A stretch of DNA of 23,459 bases from a virus: IMG/VR virus record IMGVR_UViG_3300037672_001058, positions 1 through 23,459 of that record. One strand, written 5' to 3'. The notes under the pieces were generated by a model. That model was not told the origin of the DNA. It ran no database searches and saw only the letters and a list, made by a program, of their open reading frames with translations. Within the stretch, counting starts at the first letter, position 1. Every line of letters begins with the position of its first letter. This document shows positions 13,167 through 22,332 of this stretch, one piece after another. Made by a program: the position numbers and the translations under genes.

Positions 13167-15950
13167 ATGGCAGATTTCACTTCCGCAGAAATTCAAACAT
13201 TCAAAAAAATGTCGTACGATGAGAAGATGGCGTACTTCAAAGAACACAGAGTAAATTTATTTGCTTTAGATTTAGAAACAATAGTTGCATCTGACATAGC
13301 AGAAGCAACAACGGCAGACTCGGCATCCGGAGCCACAGTAGAAGAAAAACTTGAAAACAGCAACCTAAGTCATATTCATAAAAATTCTTACAAGAATAAT
13401 AAAAGTTTACAGAACAAAACTGAAGAGTTTATACACGATATAGAATCTGAAACAGTCAAAGAAGTAGATACATCAGAAAATTCAAATTTTGTTGAATCTA
13501 AAAAAATGTATAGTAATAGATACCAACAAAGTGAAAGACAATTTACTCACACTAATGTATTACACCAATTTGCAAGTTACAACTACATTTGGACATTGTC
13601 GGGGTTGACCGAAGGCGACGTGAGATTTCCTGCTAACATAATAACTCAAACACCACACGATATTATTGCAAAATCAGGTGGTATAGGAACCGGCGGAAGT
13701 TTTAGTAAAGAAAATTTTGTTAAATCAGAGTCTGGAGGAAGTATACACGAAAGTAGAGCCAACGCAGAAAAAGAAGATGCGGCTAGGAAAGCATACGAAC
13801 CTTATAGAAAGTTTTCTTCTGATATATTAAAAGACAATCATGATATCTATTTTGAAAGAATAAACATAGAAGGAATTCATGCACCCAACGAAGATAGAAA
13901 ACTAATGAATTTTACCAAGATAGAATTTGAGATGACCGAACCATTTGGTGTAACATTATACGAAAAATTACGTGGAGCGGCTCTTAATTGTGGTTACATA
14001 GATCACATGGATGCACCATTTTTATTAACACTAGAATTTGTAGGGTATGATTCAAAAGGCAATGTAGTTAAAGGTGTTCCGGGGTTAACAAAAAAACAAT
14101 ATCCAATTAAACTAGTAAACTCAACAGTTGATATAAATCAAGGAGGTTCAAAGTATACTTTGACTGCTGTACCTTACACAGAGTTTGCAATGGTTAACAG
14201 ATTTAACTATGTTAGAGGACCGATCGAAGTAACAGGAAGAAATATAGCAGAACAGTTTGAGGCCATAGTAAACGGCATAGACAAAATACAAGATACTGAA
14301 ATAACAAAAAAACAAAGAGAATTTAAAGACGAATACAGAATAACATACGATCCTTATTTTTCAGGTCAAAAAGTAGAATCGTCCGGGGATCCTATGACTT
14401 TCTGGAATATTGGAAAATTTGATTTGCCGCCTATAGGATCAAAGAAAATTGATTACAAAAAGTTTGAAGGTGTTGATGTTGGATTACAGAATGCAATTAT
14501 AAAAAATACTCCAGCAATCAAGGCTTTACAAATGAAAGATAATTCATCAATACCTGCAACAATTGAAGCCATAATGATGCGTACTGATGCATACAATGAC
14601 ATAGCAACAGACTTTGTAGAAAAGTATTGGAAAAAAACTATGGATGCATCACAAAGACCAGAATACAAAGGTGGTGTGCCAGGTTCGGCCGACAAAGCAG
14701 TTATGAAAGAGTATGTGCCATGGTTTAAAATTATTACCAGTGTTTACACACATTCTGATTTAGATGGTATTAATAAGATGCATAGAAAAACAATACACTA
14801 TCACATACAACCATATCTTATACATATAGGAAATTTTGTTGCACCAGGGTTGACCGGTGCAGGCAAATGGGGGAAATTAGTTAAGAAAAAATACAATTAC
14901 ATCTATACAGGTCAAAATTTAGATGTACTAGATCTAAACATCAATTACAAGTATGCATTTTTTCAAGCAAGAATGTCTGATGCTAATACACTAGATCATG
15001 ACAGTAAAGAAATTAAAGATTTTAATGACAAGAAAAAAGATAAAACAATAGTAGGCAGAGATGGCGTATATGGAAATGAATTGTTTGGAGTCAGAAGTCA
15101 TCCAGTATCGTCGGGTTCGGTCAATAACGGAGAGTCTGACAGCGATAAAAAGTCTGCAAAAACAAGAGAGTTTTATGATTATCTAACTAATCCTTTAGCA
15201 GACATGATAAAAGTAACAATGAATATAATGGGTGATCCAGCATGGATAGGATCGGATCAATACATACCAATGGCATACGAGCCAAACTATGATCCAAAAA
15301 ATCCTGTTATGGTATCTAAAAAATGGGGAACCATAAAAGGAAACACATGGAGCGAAGAAACAGGATCATTCTCTCTTGACGAAGCAGAGCCTTTATGCAC
15401 ACTTGATTTTAAATTTCCAACAGACTTTAATGAAAAATCAGGAAAATATAATTTTGCCGAATCAGGAAAAGATGTTAGGTTTTCGGGATTGTATAAAGTA
15501 TATAAAGTAGACAGCAACTTTGAAGAAGGAAGATTTACACAAGATATTCATATGATAAGAATTAAAAACCAGGGTGGAGTAAATGCAACAACATATCCTT
15601 CTATCGAACCTGAAATTCCTAAAGGTGATACATCAAAGAAAACAAACGGTACGTTTTCATACAGTGAAAACGCACAATCAAGATGGCATCCAGATGGACA
15701 AATGCACACAGTTGCAACACAGCCTCATGAACCTGGTTCAGATGATATCACTATCGAAGATGCAAAAATTATGATGAACACAGATCAATTCCAACACACA
15801 GTTTCGGAAGGTGTGAAACACACAGTAGAAACTAAAGGCAACAAGCACGATCCTTTGGTAAAACAAAAAACAGCACAGTACAACAACAAAAGAATTATGA
15901 TTGATCCAAAAACAGGTAAACCTTACGGTCATGTGTTAGGAGGATTATAA
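13167..15950 (+). CDS. Large virion structural protein, possible hub protein in the gp27 role
   Basis: A 927-aa protein of uncertain identity, translationally coupled to gp53 (one base apart) and ending 4 bases before gp5. The N-terminal 120 residues are helical and charged. A better ordered beta-rich part follows from about 235, with MTEPFGVTLYEKLRG (about 253-267), FLLTLEFVGYDSKGN (about 286-300) and VDINQGGSKYTLTAVPYTEFAMVN (split: VDINQGGSKYTL, TAVPYTEFAMVN; about 320-343). Strand pairs of this kind are typical of tail hub proteins of the gp27/gpD type. T4 gp27 (391 aa), which binds gp5, has no other candidate in the window, and this gene is next to gp5. I therefore suggest a hub role. 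The C-terminal 90 residues are His/Lys/Thr-rich and probably extended. I cannot exclude a different baseplate component. Confidence 0.65.
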   Translation: MADFTSAEIQTFKKMSYDEKMAYFKEHRVNLFALDLETIVASDIAEATTADSASGATVEEKLENSNLSHIHKNSYKNNKSLQNKTEEFIHDIESETVKEVDTSENSNFVESKKMYSNRYQQSERQFTHTNVLHQFASYNYIWTLSGLTEGDVRFPANIITQTPHDIIAKSGGIGTGGSFSKENFVKSESGGSIHESRANAEKEDAARKAYEPYRKFSSDILKDNHDIYFERINIEGIHAPNEDRKLMNFTKIEFEMTEPFGVTLYEKLRGAALNCGYIDHMDAPFLLTLEFVGYDSKGNVVKGVPGLTKKQYPIKLVNSTVDINQGGSKYTLTAVPYTEFAMVNRFNYVRGPIEVTGRNIAEQFEAIVNGIDKIQDTEITKKQREFKDEYRITYDPYFSGQKVESSGDPMTFWNIGKFDLPPIGSKKIDYKKFEGVDVGLQNAIIKNTPAIKALQMKDNSSIPATIEAIMMRTDAYNDIATDFVEKYWKKTMDASQRPEYKGGVPGSADKAVMKEYVPWFKIITSVYTHSDLDGINKMHRKTIHYHIQPYLIHIGNFVAPGLTGAGKWGKLVKKKYNYIYTGQNLDVLDLNINYKYAFFQARMSDANTLDHDSKEIKDFNDKKKDKTIVGRDGVYGNELFGVRSHPVSSGSVNNGESDSDKKSAKTREFYDYLTNPLADMIKVTMNIMGDPAWIGSDQYIPMAYEPNYDPKNPVMVSKKWGTIKGNTWSEETGSFSLDEAEPLCTLDFKFPTDFNEKSGKYNFAESGKDVRFSGLYKVYKVDSNFEEGRFTQDIHMIRIKNQGGVNATTYPSIEPEIPKGDTSKKTNGTFSYSENAQSRWHPDGQMHTVATQPHEPGSDDITIEDAKIMMNTDQFQHTVSEGVKHTVETKGNKHDPLVKQKTAQYNNKRIMIDPKTGKPYGHVLGGL

Positions 15951-15954
15951 GCAG

Positions 15955-18402
15955 ATGGCAAATATTCATTTAAGTGGAGATGTAGCAACTACTAAAGCAC
16001 CAAAAAAAGAAGAGTCGTATACAAGTATAGATTCGGGTCCTTATGTTGCTATTGTAAAACAAAATTATGATCCAGAGAAAATGGGTAGGGTTAAAGTTGT
16101 TATCCCTGCTCTATCAAAAACATCTGAGCCTGCACAATCTGATCTAATAACTTGTCAATATCTAACACCTTTCTATGGTGTAAAAAGTTTAAACGCAACT
16201 AACAAATCTGATCCTTATGATTACGCAAACACACAACACTCTTATGGTATGTGGGCAACTCCGCCAGACATAGATACTAGAGTACTTGTAATTTTTGCAG
16301 AAGGAAAAATTGATCAAGCATTTTGGATAGGATGTATTCAAGATGCATATGCAAACCATATGATTCCTGGTATTGCGTCATCTGAACAAACTAAAACAAA
16401 AGATGTAAAAGGCCATCATTCAGCAGGATTATCAAAAGAAACTGTGTATGGTACAAGTTCTGTGCCTGCAGGAGAAGTAAACAAAAGGGCATGGAATGTT
16501 AATGGCGGAAATTACGATAAGATTTCAAAACCCATACACCCGATTGCAGAAACATTAAGAAAGCAAGGATTAATACAAGATGATGTTAGAGGAACAACAT
16601 CATCTTCAGCAAGGAGAGAATCTCCTAGTACAGTGTTTGGTATTAGTACACCAGGACCGTTGGACAGATCTCCGTCAGCAAAAAAATACAAATTAGGTGC
16701 AATAGATAATCCACAAGATCAAGAAGTAAACAGATTACCTGGACATACATTTGTTATGGACGACGGTGATTATCAACAAGACAACCAACATATTAGATTA
16801 AGAACCTCAACAGGTCACCAAATACTATTACATGACACAGAAGGAGTAATTTATATTGGATCTGCCACAGGAGAATCTTGGGTACAATTAGCGGCCAACG
16901 GAGCAATTGACATATATGCCGGCGGTGGATTAAATGTACGTTCAACAAACAACATAAATTTTCATAGTGATGCAAATATTAATATGTTTGCCAAAGGACA
17001 AATCAAAATGAAAGCAAAAGATAAAGTTGTTGTTGACGGAAGAGACATTCAACAAATTGCTGACAATGATATAAAATTACACGCAGTTGGAGGATCGCTA
17101 TCAACTAAAGCACCAGCAGGTGCAATATTATCTTACGCAGGTACAGGTCAAGAACATCACTCCGGAGGACAGGTACACCTTGCAGGTACGCAGGTTCACC
17201 ATAACACAATTACACCAAACGCAGAAGTTGTTAAAAATTTAGTAAGAACAGATTTATTATCTGAAGACCCAGCAGGAACAAATACGTTGGTTACGCCAAT
17301 TGGTGATGTTAATTCTGCTAACAAAATTAAACCAAAACCTTTAAAATGGGAAGATGGTATCAATGAGTCTATGGACGGTATGAGAGTACCAACACACGAG
17401 CCATTTGAATATCATTATGGATTAACAAGAGGCATGAATACATTTGCAGGTGCGTCAGCAACAGACAATAATGTTGTAGCAAAATCTAAAAATCCTGATA
17501 ATGCAGAAAGTATTCAACAATCAAACAGAACAAGTTCAAATGAAACTATTAAAGCAGATCAAGTAAAAGCAGATTTAGAAGAAAAAATTAAATCTTTGAA
17601 TTTAGAAAAATCAATTGATATAGAAAAAATTCAATCAGTTGCAGAATCATTTGCAAAAGATTACGCCAAAGTATTTGATCTAGCAAACGCAAAACCAGAG
17701 GCACCGGGTCCATGGAATAATTTTGGAAAAGATATTAAACCAGTTGGTCCGTTTGATATTAATAAAATAAAATCGTCAGCAAATGAAATTTCGTCTATGT
17801 TTAAAGAATCAGTAGATTCGTTGGTATCAGGTGATGCAACAAATATGTTTAAAGATAAAGTTTTTGTAAACACAGACGGATTGTTAAATGTAAAAGGTGA
17901 TTTATCAAAACTAATCAAAACTAAAAATCTTCCTTTAGACGGCGATTTATCTAAATTAACCGAAGGAGCAAAAAGTATTGCTAACGTATTAGGCGATTCT
18001 ATAGTTAAGAATTCAGAAACCATAGTTTCACCTCATCTAGAAGGGCCTATCATAAAAGAGTCAATCTCAGTTGATGTAAATAAGATAAAGAGTGTACATA
18101 AACACATAGTAGGAAATAAAGTGGTTGCAGTTACTGAAACTAATACAATAAAAGATAAACTGGGCAAAAATTTAGCATCAGTGAGTAAAAACATAGGAAA
18201 AATATTTGGATTTGATACAGATATGTTTTCAAATATTGATACTAGTAGTAGTTCAAGTAGTGGATCTTATGATATTGATAAGTTATATAGTGACGAGATG
18301 TACGAACCATGGGGTGGTAAAGCAAACTTTGAAAAAGCACAAGACGAGGCATTAAAAAAAGCAAAATCCGGCGAAGGTTGGGGTTGGCAGAAGAAAAAAT
18401 AA
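15955..18402 (+). CDS. 5: Baseplate central spike protein gp5, without lysozyme domain
   Basis: An 815-aa gp5/VgrG-type spike. Residues about 22-140 form the OB-fold: YVAIVKQNYDPEKMGRVKV, then YGMWATPPDIDTRVLVIF and QAFWIGCIQDAYANHMIPG. Residues about 267-362 are the start of the spike beta-helix, with short alternating repeats (VIYIGSATG, AIDIYAGGGLNV, KIKAKDKVVVDG-like pattern) continuing to about 410. T4 gp5 has a T4-lysozyme domain between these two parts; here there are only about 125 linker residues, and I see no Glu-Asp-Thr lysozyme site. The C-terminal 350 residues are Lys/Glu/Asp-rich and partly helical, ending in GWGWQKKK. The spike pierces the outer membrane; cell-wall lysis must come from another protein. 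It starts 4 bases after the preceding stop. Confidence 0.88.
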   Translation: MANIHLSGDVATTKAPKKEESYTSIDSGPYVAIVKQNYDPEKMGRVKVVIPALSKTSEPAQSDLITCQYLTPFYGVKSLNATNKSDPYDYANTQHSYGMWATPPDIDTRVLVIFAEGKIDQAFWIGCIQDAYANHMIPGIASSEQTKTKDVKGHHSAGLSKETVYGTSSVPAGEVNKRAWNVNGGNYDKISKPIHPIAETLRKQGLIQDDVRGTTSSSARRESPSTVFGISTPGPLDRSPSAKKYKLGAIDNPQDQEVNRLPGHTFVMDDGDYQQDNQHIRLRTSTGHQILLHDTEGVIYIGSATGESWVQLAANGAIDIYAGGGLNVRSTNNINFHSDANINMFAKGQIKMKAKDKVVVDGRDIQQIADNDIKLHAVGGSLSTKAPAGAILSYAGTGQEHHSGGQVHLAGTQVHHNTITPNAEVVKNLVRTDLLSEDPAGTNTLVTPIGDVNSANKIKPKPLKWEDGINESMDGMRVPTHEPFEYHYGLTRGMNTFAGASATDNNVVAKSKNPDNAESIQQSNRTSSNETIKADQVKADLEEKIKSLNLEKSIDIEKIQSVAESFAKDYAKVFDLANAKPEAPGPWNNFGKDIKPVGPFDINKIKSSANEISSMFKESVDSLVSGDATNMFKDKVFVNTDGLLNVKGDLSKLIKTKNLPLDGDLSKLTEGAKSIANVLGDSIVKNSETIVSPHLEGPIIKESISVDVNKIKSVHKHIVGNKVVAVTETNTIKDKLGKNLASVSKNIGKIFGFDTDMFSNIDTSSSSSSGSYDIDKLYSDEMYEPWGGKANFEKAQDEALKKAKSGEGWGWQKKK

Positions 18403-18416
18403 AAGGATAATGAACA

Positions 18417-18821
18417 ATGGCTGACGAAAAAAATAATATACCTAAAAGAGGAAACGCATTTAAGGGGTTTAGTTCACGTGCAGATAATACCAACTTTAAA
18501 TTGTACGATTTTGAGTTAATCAAACAAGATTTAATGAACAGATTGTCTGTGAGAAAGGGTGAAAGGGTAGAAAATCCTGCTTTTGGCACTATTATATACG
18601 ATGCATTATTTGAGCCATTAACAGAAGCAACAAGACAATTAATAATTGATGACGTGACTGAGCAATTGAACGCAGATCAGCGTCTAGCAACTAATGAAAT
18701 TATAGTAGAAGAATATGAGCACGGTATTGCAATTCAGGCGTCTTTGACATATGTTCCGTACAATATCACTGAAAAATTGGTATTCAAATTTGACAGAGAT
18801 ACATCTTTGCGCCTATCTTAA
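18417..18821 (+). CDS. 25: Baseplate wedge protein gp25
   Basis: A 134-aa member of the gp25/GPW family, the same size as T4 gp25 (132 aa). The core is IKQDLMNRLSVRKGERVENP (about 35-54), followed by FGTIIYDALFEPLTEATRQLI (split: FGTIIYDALFEP, LTEATRQLI; about 56-76), with the conserved EP pair and a downstream ITEKLVFKF strand. gp25 helps trigger sheath polymerisation and links wedge to sheath; relatives occur in type VI secretion systems. The ATG is preceded by AAAAGGATAATGAACA, giving an AAGGA ribosome site at 9 bases. The last codon overlaps the first base of the ATATACGCACATAA motif before the gp6 promoter. Confidence 0.95.
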   Translation: MADEKNNIPKRGNAFKGFSSRADNTNFKLYDFELIKQDLMNRLSVRKGERVENPAFGTIIYDALFEPLTEATRQLIIDDVTEQLNADQRLATNEIIVEEYEHGIAIQASLTYVPYNITEKLVFKFDRDTSLRLS

Positions 18822-18840
18822 TATACGCACATAATTAATA

Positions 18841-18849
18841 CTATAAATA
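18841..18849 (+). promoter_or_regulatory. Late promoter of gp6
   Basis: CTATAAATA, exact match to the late consensus, in the 44-base gap between gp25 and gp6 and 17 bases before the gp6 ATG. The predicted leader is only about 10 bases. It would boost gp6 and the following protein over the upstream baseplate genes. Confidence 0.7.
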
Positions 18850-18865
18850 TCGTTTATAAAGTATT

Positions 18866-21800
18866 ATGGCCACAAAAAGACAAAACAGATTATTAGTAGC
18901 AGAGGATTGGAGAAAGATCTATACTTCTTTCCAATCGGCAGATTTCAAATCTTATGATTTTGAAACCATACGTAGAACTATGGTTGCATATCTGCAAGAA
19001 AATTATCCAGATGATTTTAACGACTTTGTTGAAAGTTCTGAATATGTTGCTCTATTAGATCTAATCGCTTATATGGCACAGTCATTATCATTTAGAGTTG
19101 ATTTAAATGCAAGAGAAAATTTTCTAGAAACAGCGTCAAGAAGAGATTCGGTTTTAAGATTAGCAAGACTTATCAACTACAATGCCGCTAGAAATAAGCC
19201 ATCGGTTGGAATGTTAAAATTTACGTCGGTATCAACTACTGAAGAAATAAAAGATAGTGCAGGTCAAAGTTTAGCAGGATTAACAATACGTTGGAACGAT
19301 GCGGCAAATCCAAATTACAGAGAACACTTTGTTAATATTCTCGAAGGTTTAAATCAAACAGGACAGTCTTTTGGAAAACCATTAGAGTCTGGAAAGATTG
19401 GAAATATATCTACAGAAGTTTACGCAACAAGGTCTAGTAATACAGATGTACCAATGTATACTTTTTCAAGACCAGTGAGTGGTATAACAAGAAAATTTGA
19501 AATTGTTCCATCAACAATACTTAAACAAGATTACATTTATGAAAGACTACCTCTACCGGGCGGTTCGTTCTCATACATTTATAGAACTGATGGTGCAGGT
19601 GACTCTTCAAACAACACAGGATTTTTTGCTTTGTTCAAAGAAGGAACATTACAAGCAGAAGATTTTACAATAACAGATTCAACAACAAATTTAGTACAAC
19701 CGTTAGGTGCTAATAACATTAATGATTCAGATGTTTGGTTATGGCAATTAGATGATTTTGGCCAACCTTATTCTTTATGGAAAAACGTTCCAGCACTTGC
19801 AGGTAACAACGCAATTTATAATTCCGTCGAATCAAGTGTAAGAAACATTTACAACACAGTTACTAGAGCAAACGACAGTGTTGATTTAGTATTTGGTGAC
19901 GGAAACTTTGCAGATATTCCTATGGGAAGATTCAGAGCATACTATAGAACAAGTGCTAATGAAAGATATACAATTCAACCTGCTGATATGCAAAGTATAC
20001 AATTTAATATTCCGTACTTAGATAAAAATGGTGCAAATCAAACTTTAACTGTTGGAGCAAGTTTACAACAAACACTTTATAATTCTGCACAATCAGAATC
20101 AAGTGCATCAATTAGAGAAAAAGCACCACAGGTTTATTATTCACAAGATAGAATGATTACAGCAGAAGATTACAATGTTGTACCATTAAAAGCATCGCAA
20201 GAAATTATTAAAATTAGATCTGTTAACAGAACAGCGTCAGGAATATCAAGAGCAAAAGAAATTGTTGATCCAACTGGATCATATTCAAATGTTAATGTAA
20301 TTGCCGATGACGGTGTTCTTTATAAAGAAGAAACGTTACCTTCATTTACGTTTACATTTAATAACAAGAATGATATTGTTAACACACTTAACACAAAAAT
20401 AGAAACAAAAATAAAACTACCGTACTCAAGACAGTTTTATTATAACAAGTATGGGTCAAAAGATCTTTCATTGTTAACAACATCTTGGAACAGTACAACA
20501 ACAAGTACAAACACAAACACTGGATACATTTATTCGGCCGGTCCTTTGGTAGTAGGCCAATACGCAACATCAAATTTAAAATACATAAAACCGGGTGCGT
20601 TGGTTAAATTTACATCACCGGATACAAGAAAATTCAAAAATGGGAAATTAGTTGATTCAGCAACCGACGAGTCACAGGATAGACATTGGGCAAAAATAGC
20701 CTCAGTTGTCGGAGATGGAGCAAATGGTGGTGTTGGAAATTTAGAGTCAGGATTAGGACCAATAACATTAGCAGATGTTCTTCCGGACAATGCAGTTGTA
20801 AAAGCAGTTATTCCACAACTAGCAACGTCACTGGGTGCAACATTAAAAGCAGATTTACAAAATAGAATTACTGCATATGAAAATTTTGCATTAAGATATG
20901 ACGAAACAACAGGTACATGGAAAGTTATTAAAACAACAGATGTTAGTTCAAACAGTACATTTAGTTTAGGGTTTGCAGGAGATGAATCAGGAACAAATTT
21001 AGATCAAAGTTGGTGGTTTAATTTTACTAATGATGGATCTACATACACAGTATCATACAGAAAATTAGATTACATATTTGAATCAGCAGGGCAAAACAAA
21101 TTTCATTTTGATCCACAAGAAAAAATTTACGATTACACATCAGGACAAACTAAAAAAGATACAATTAAAATATTAAAAAACAATACACTTGTTAGTACAG
21201 GAAACGCAGTAGGCTATCCAAATGTTTGGCAAGTGGTTGATACTATATCAGAAGCAGATGGATACCAAGATAATAGAAAAGTAAAAGTTGGTTTCTTTGA
21301 TTCAGACGATGACGGTGTTGTTGATAATCCTGAATTATTTGAAATAATGATTGAGCCTACATTAAGCGAAGCAACTAAATGGGTATTCTATGAAAAATTC
21401 ATATCAACAGATAACAATATTGAAAGATGGAGACCGTACGCATCAACTAATTTTATTGTAACACAGAACGAATCTAGTATTGCACTACCCGGATCATACA
21501 CAGACGGACAGTTATTTTACTTTTATGATACAGCAGAAAATGTGATTAAAAAATATAATTCTACAACAAATTCTTTAGTTACTTCAACAGATTATTATGC
21601 ACGAAAAGGAAGATCGTCATTGTACTTCCAGTATCAACATTTTGCTGGAAACAATACAAGAATAGATCCTTCCGTATCAAACATAGTTGACATATATCTA
21701 TTAGAAAGATCTTATGATACATTATTTAGAAAATGGCTTAAACAAGGTGGCACAAAACCAGCACCAAGTACATCGGATCAGTTAAGAATAAGTTATTCAA

Positions 21801-22330
21801 ACAAATTAAATCCAGTAAAAGGATTATCAGATCAAATAATTTATCATCCTGTATCTTACAAAATATTATTTGGAACAAAATCAGAAGAAGAATTTCAAGC
21901 AACATTTAAAGTTGTAAAAAATCCTGAATCAAATATCTCAAATGCAATCGTAAAAACAATGGTAACAGATACAATAGATCAATTTTTTGCATTGAATAAT
22001 TTTGATTTTGGAGATTCTTTCTACTTTACAGAACTTGCGGCGCACGTTCACAATAGATTAGCACCGCATTTATTAACAGTTGTAATAGTACCAAATCAAA
22101 CAGGACAAGCATTTGGATCATTATTTCAAATATCAGGAACATCAAACGAAATATTCATTAGTGGGGCCACCGTTGATGATGTATCAATAATTGATGCCAT
22201 TGGAGCAAACCAACTTCAAGCATCAGGAACAGTTGTAACATCGACCACTTCAACAACAACGACTTCAAGGTCTACATCAGCAGTATCAGGATCCACTTCA
22301 ACAGGAACAGTTAGTGGTGCTGGATACTAA
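18866..22330 (+). CDS. 6: Baseplate wedge protein gp6, expanded
   Basis: A 1154-aa protein. The N-terminal 120 residues match the gp6 family strongly: FKSYDFETIRRTMVAYLQ (about 29-46), SEYVALLDLIAYMAQSLSFR (about 59-78), ENFLETASRRDSVLRLARLI (about 84-103). gp6 dimers form the ring that holds baseplate wedges together. Blocks at about 340-460 (VFGDGNFADIPMGRFRAYYR; then YYSQDRMITAEDYNVVP) are the BaseplateJ-like region. T4 gp6 is 660 aa; the extra length lies mostly at about 500-1000, a beta-rich insertion with a canonical EF-hand loop at 812-823 (D-S-D-D-D-G-V-V-D-N-P-E). The family C-terminal domain then resumes (LNPVKGLSDQIIYHPVSYK, about 980-998). The last 35 residues are a Ser/Thr-rich low-complexity tail. 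It has its own late promoter. Confidence 0.92.
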   Translation: MATKRQNRLLVAEDWRKIYTSFQSADFKSYDFETIRRTMVAYLQENYPDDFNDFVESSEYVALLDLIAYMAQSLSFRVDLNARENFLETASRRDSVLRLARLINYNAARNKPSVGMLKFTSVSTTEEIKDSAGQSLAGLTIRWNDAANPNYREHFVNILEGLNQTGQSFGKPLESGKIGNISTEVYATRSSNTDVPMYTFSRPVSGITRKFEIVPSTILKQDYIYERLPLPGGSFSYIYRTDGAGDSSNNTGFFALFKEGTLQAEDFTITDSTTNLVQPLGANNINDSDVWLWQLDDFGQPYSLWKNVPALAGNNAIYNSVESSVRNIYNTVTRANDSVDLVFGDGNFADIPMGRFRAYYRTSANERYTIQPADMQSIQFNIPYLDKNGANQTLTVGASLQQTLYNSAQSESSASIREKAPQVYYSQDRMITAEDYNVVPLKASQEIIKIRSVNRTASGISRAKEIVDPTGSYSNVNVIADDGVLYKEETLPSFTFTFNNKNDIVNTLNTKIETKIKLPYSRQFYYNKYGSKDLSLLTTSWNSTTTSTNTNTGYIYSAGPLVVGQYATSNLKYIKPGALVKFTSPDTRKFKNGKLVDSATDESQDRHWAKIASVVGDGANGGVGNLESGLGPITLADVLPDNAVVKAVIPQLATSLGATLKADLQNRITAYENFALRYDETTGTWKVIKTTDVSSNSTFSLGFAGDESGTNLDQSWWFNFTNDGSTYTVSYRKLDYIFESAGQNKFHFDPQEKIYDYTSGQTKKDTIKILKNNTLVSTGNAVGYPNVWQVVDTISEADGYQDNRKVKVGFFDSDDDGVVDNPELFEIMIEPTLSEATKWVFYEKFISTDNNIERWRPYASTNFIVTQNESSIALPGSYTDGQLFYFYDTAENVIKKYNSTTNSLVTSTDYYARKGRSSLYFQYQHFAGNNTRIDPSVSNIVDIYLLERSYDTLFRKWLKQGGTKPAPSTSDQLRISYSNKLNPVKGLSDQIIYHPVSYKILFGTKSEEEFQATFKVVKNPESNISNAIVKTMVTDTIDQFFALNNFDFGDSFYFTELAAHVHNRLAPHLLTVVIVPNQTGQAFGSLFQISGTSNEIFISGATVDDVSIIDAIGANQLQASGTVVTSTTSTTTTSRSTSAVSGSTSTGTVSGAGY

Positions 22331-22332
22331 AG

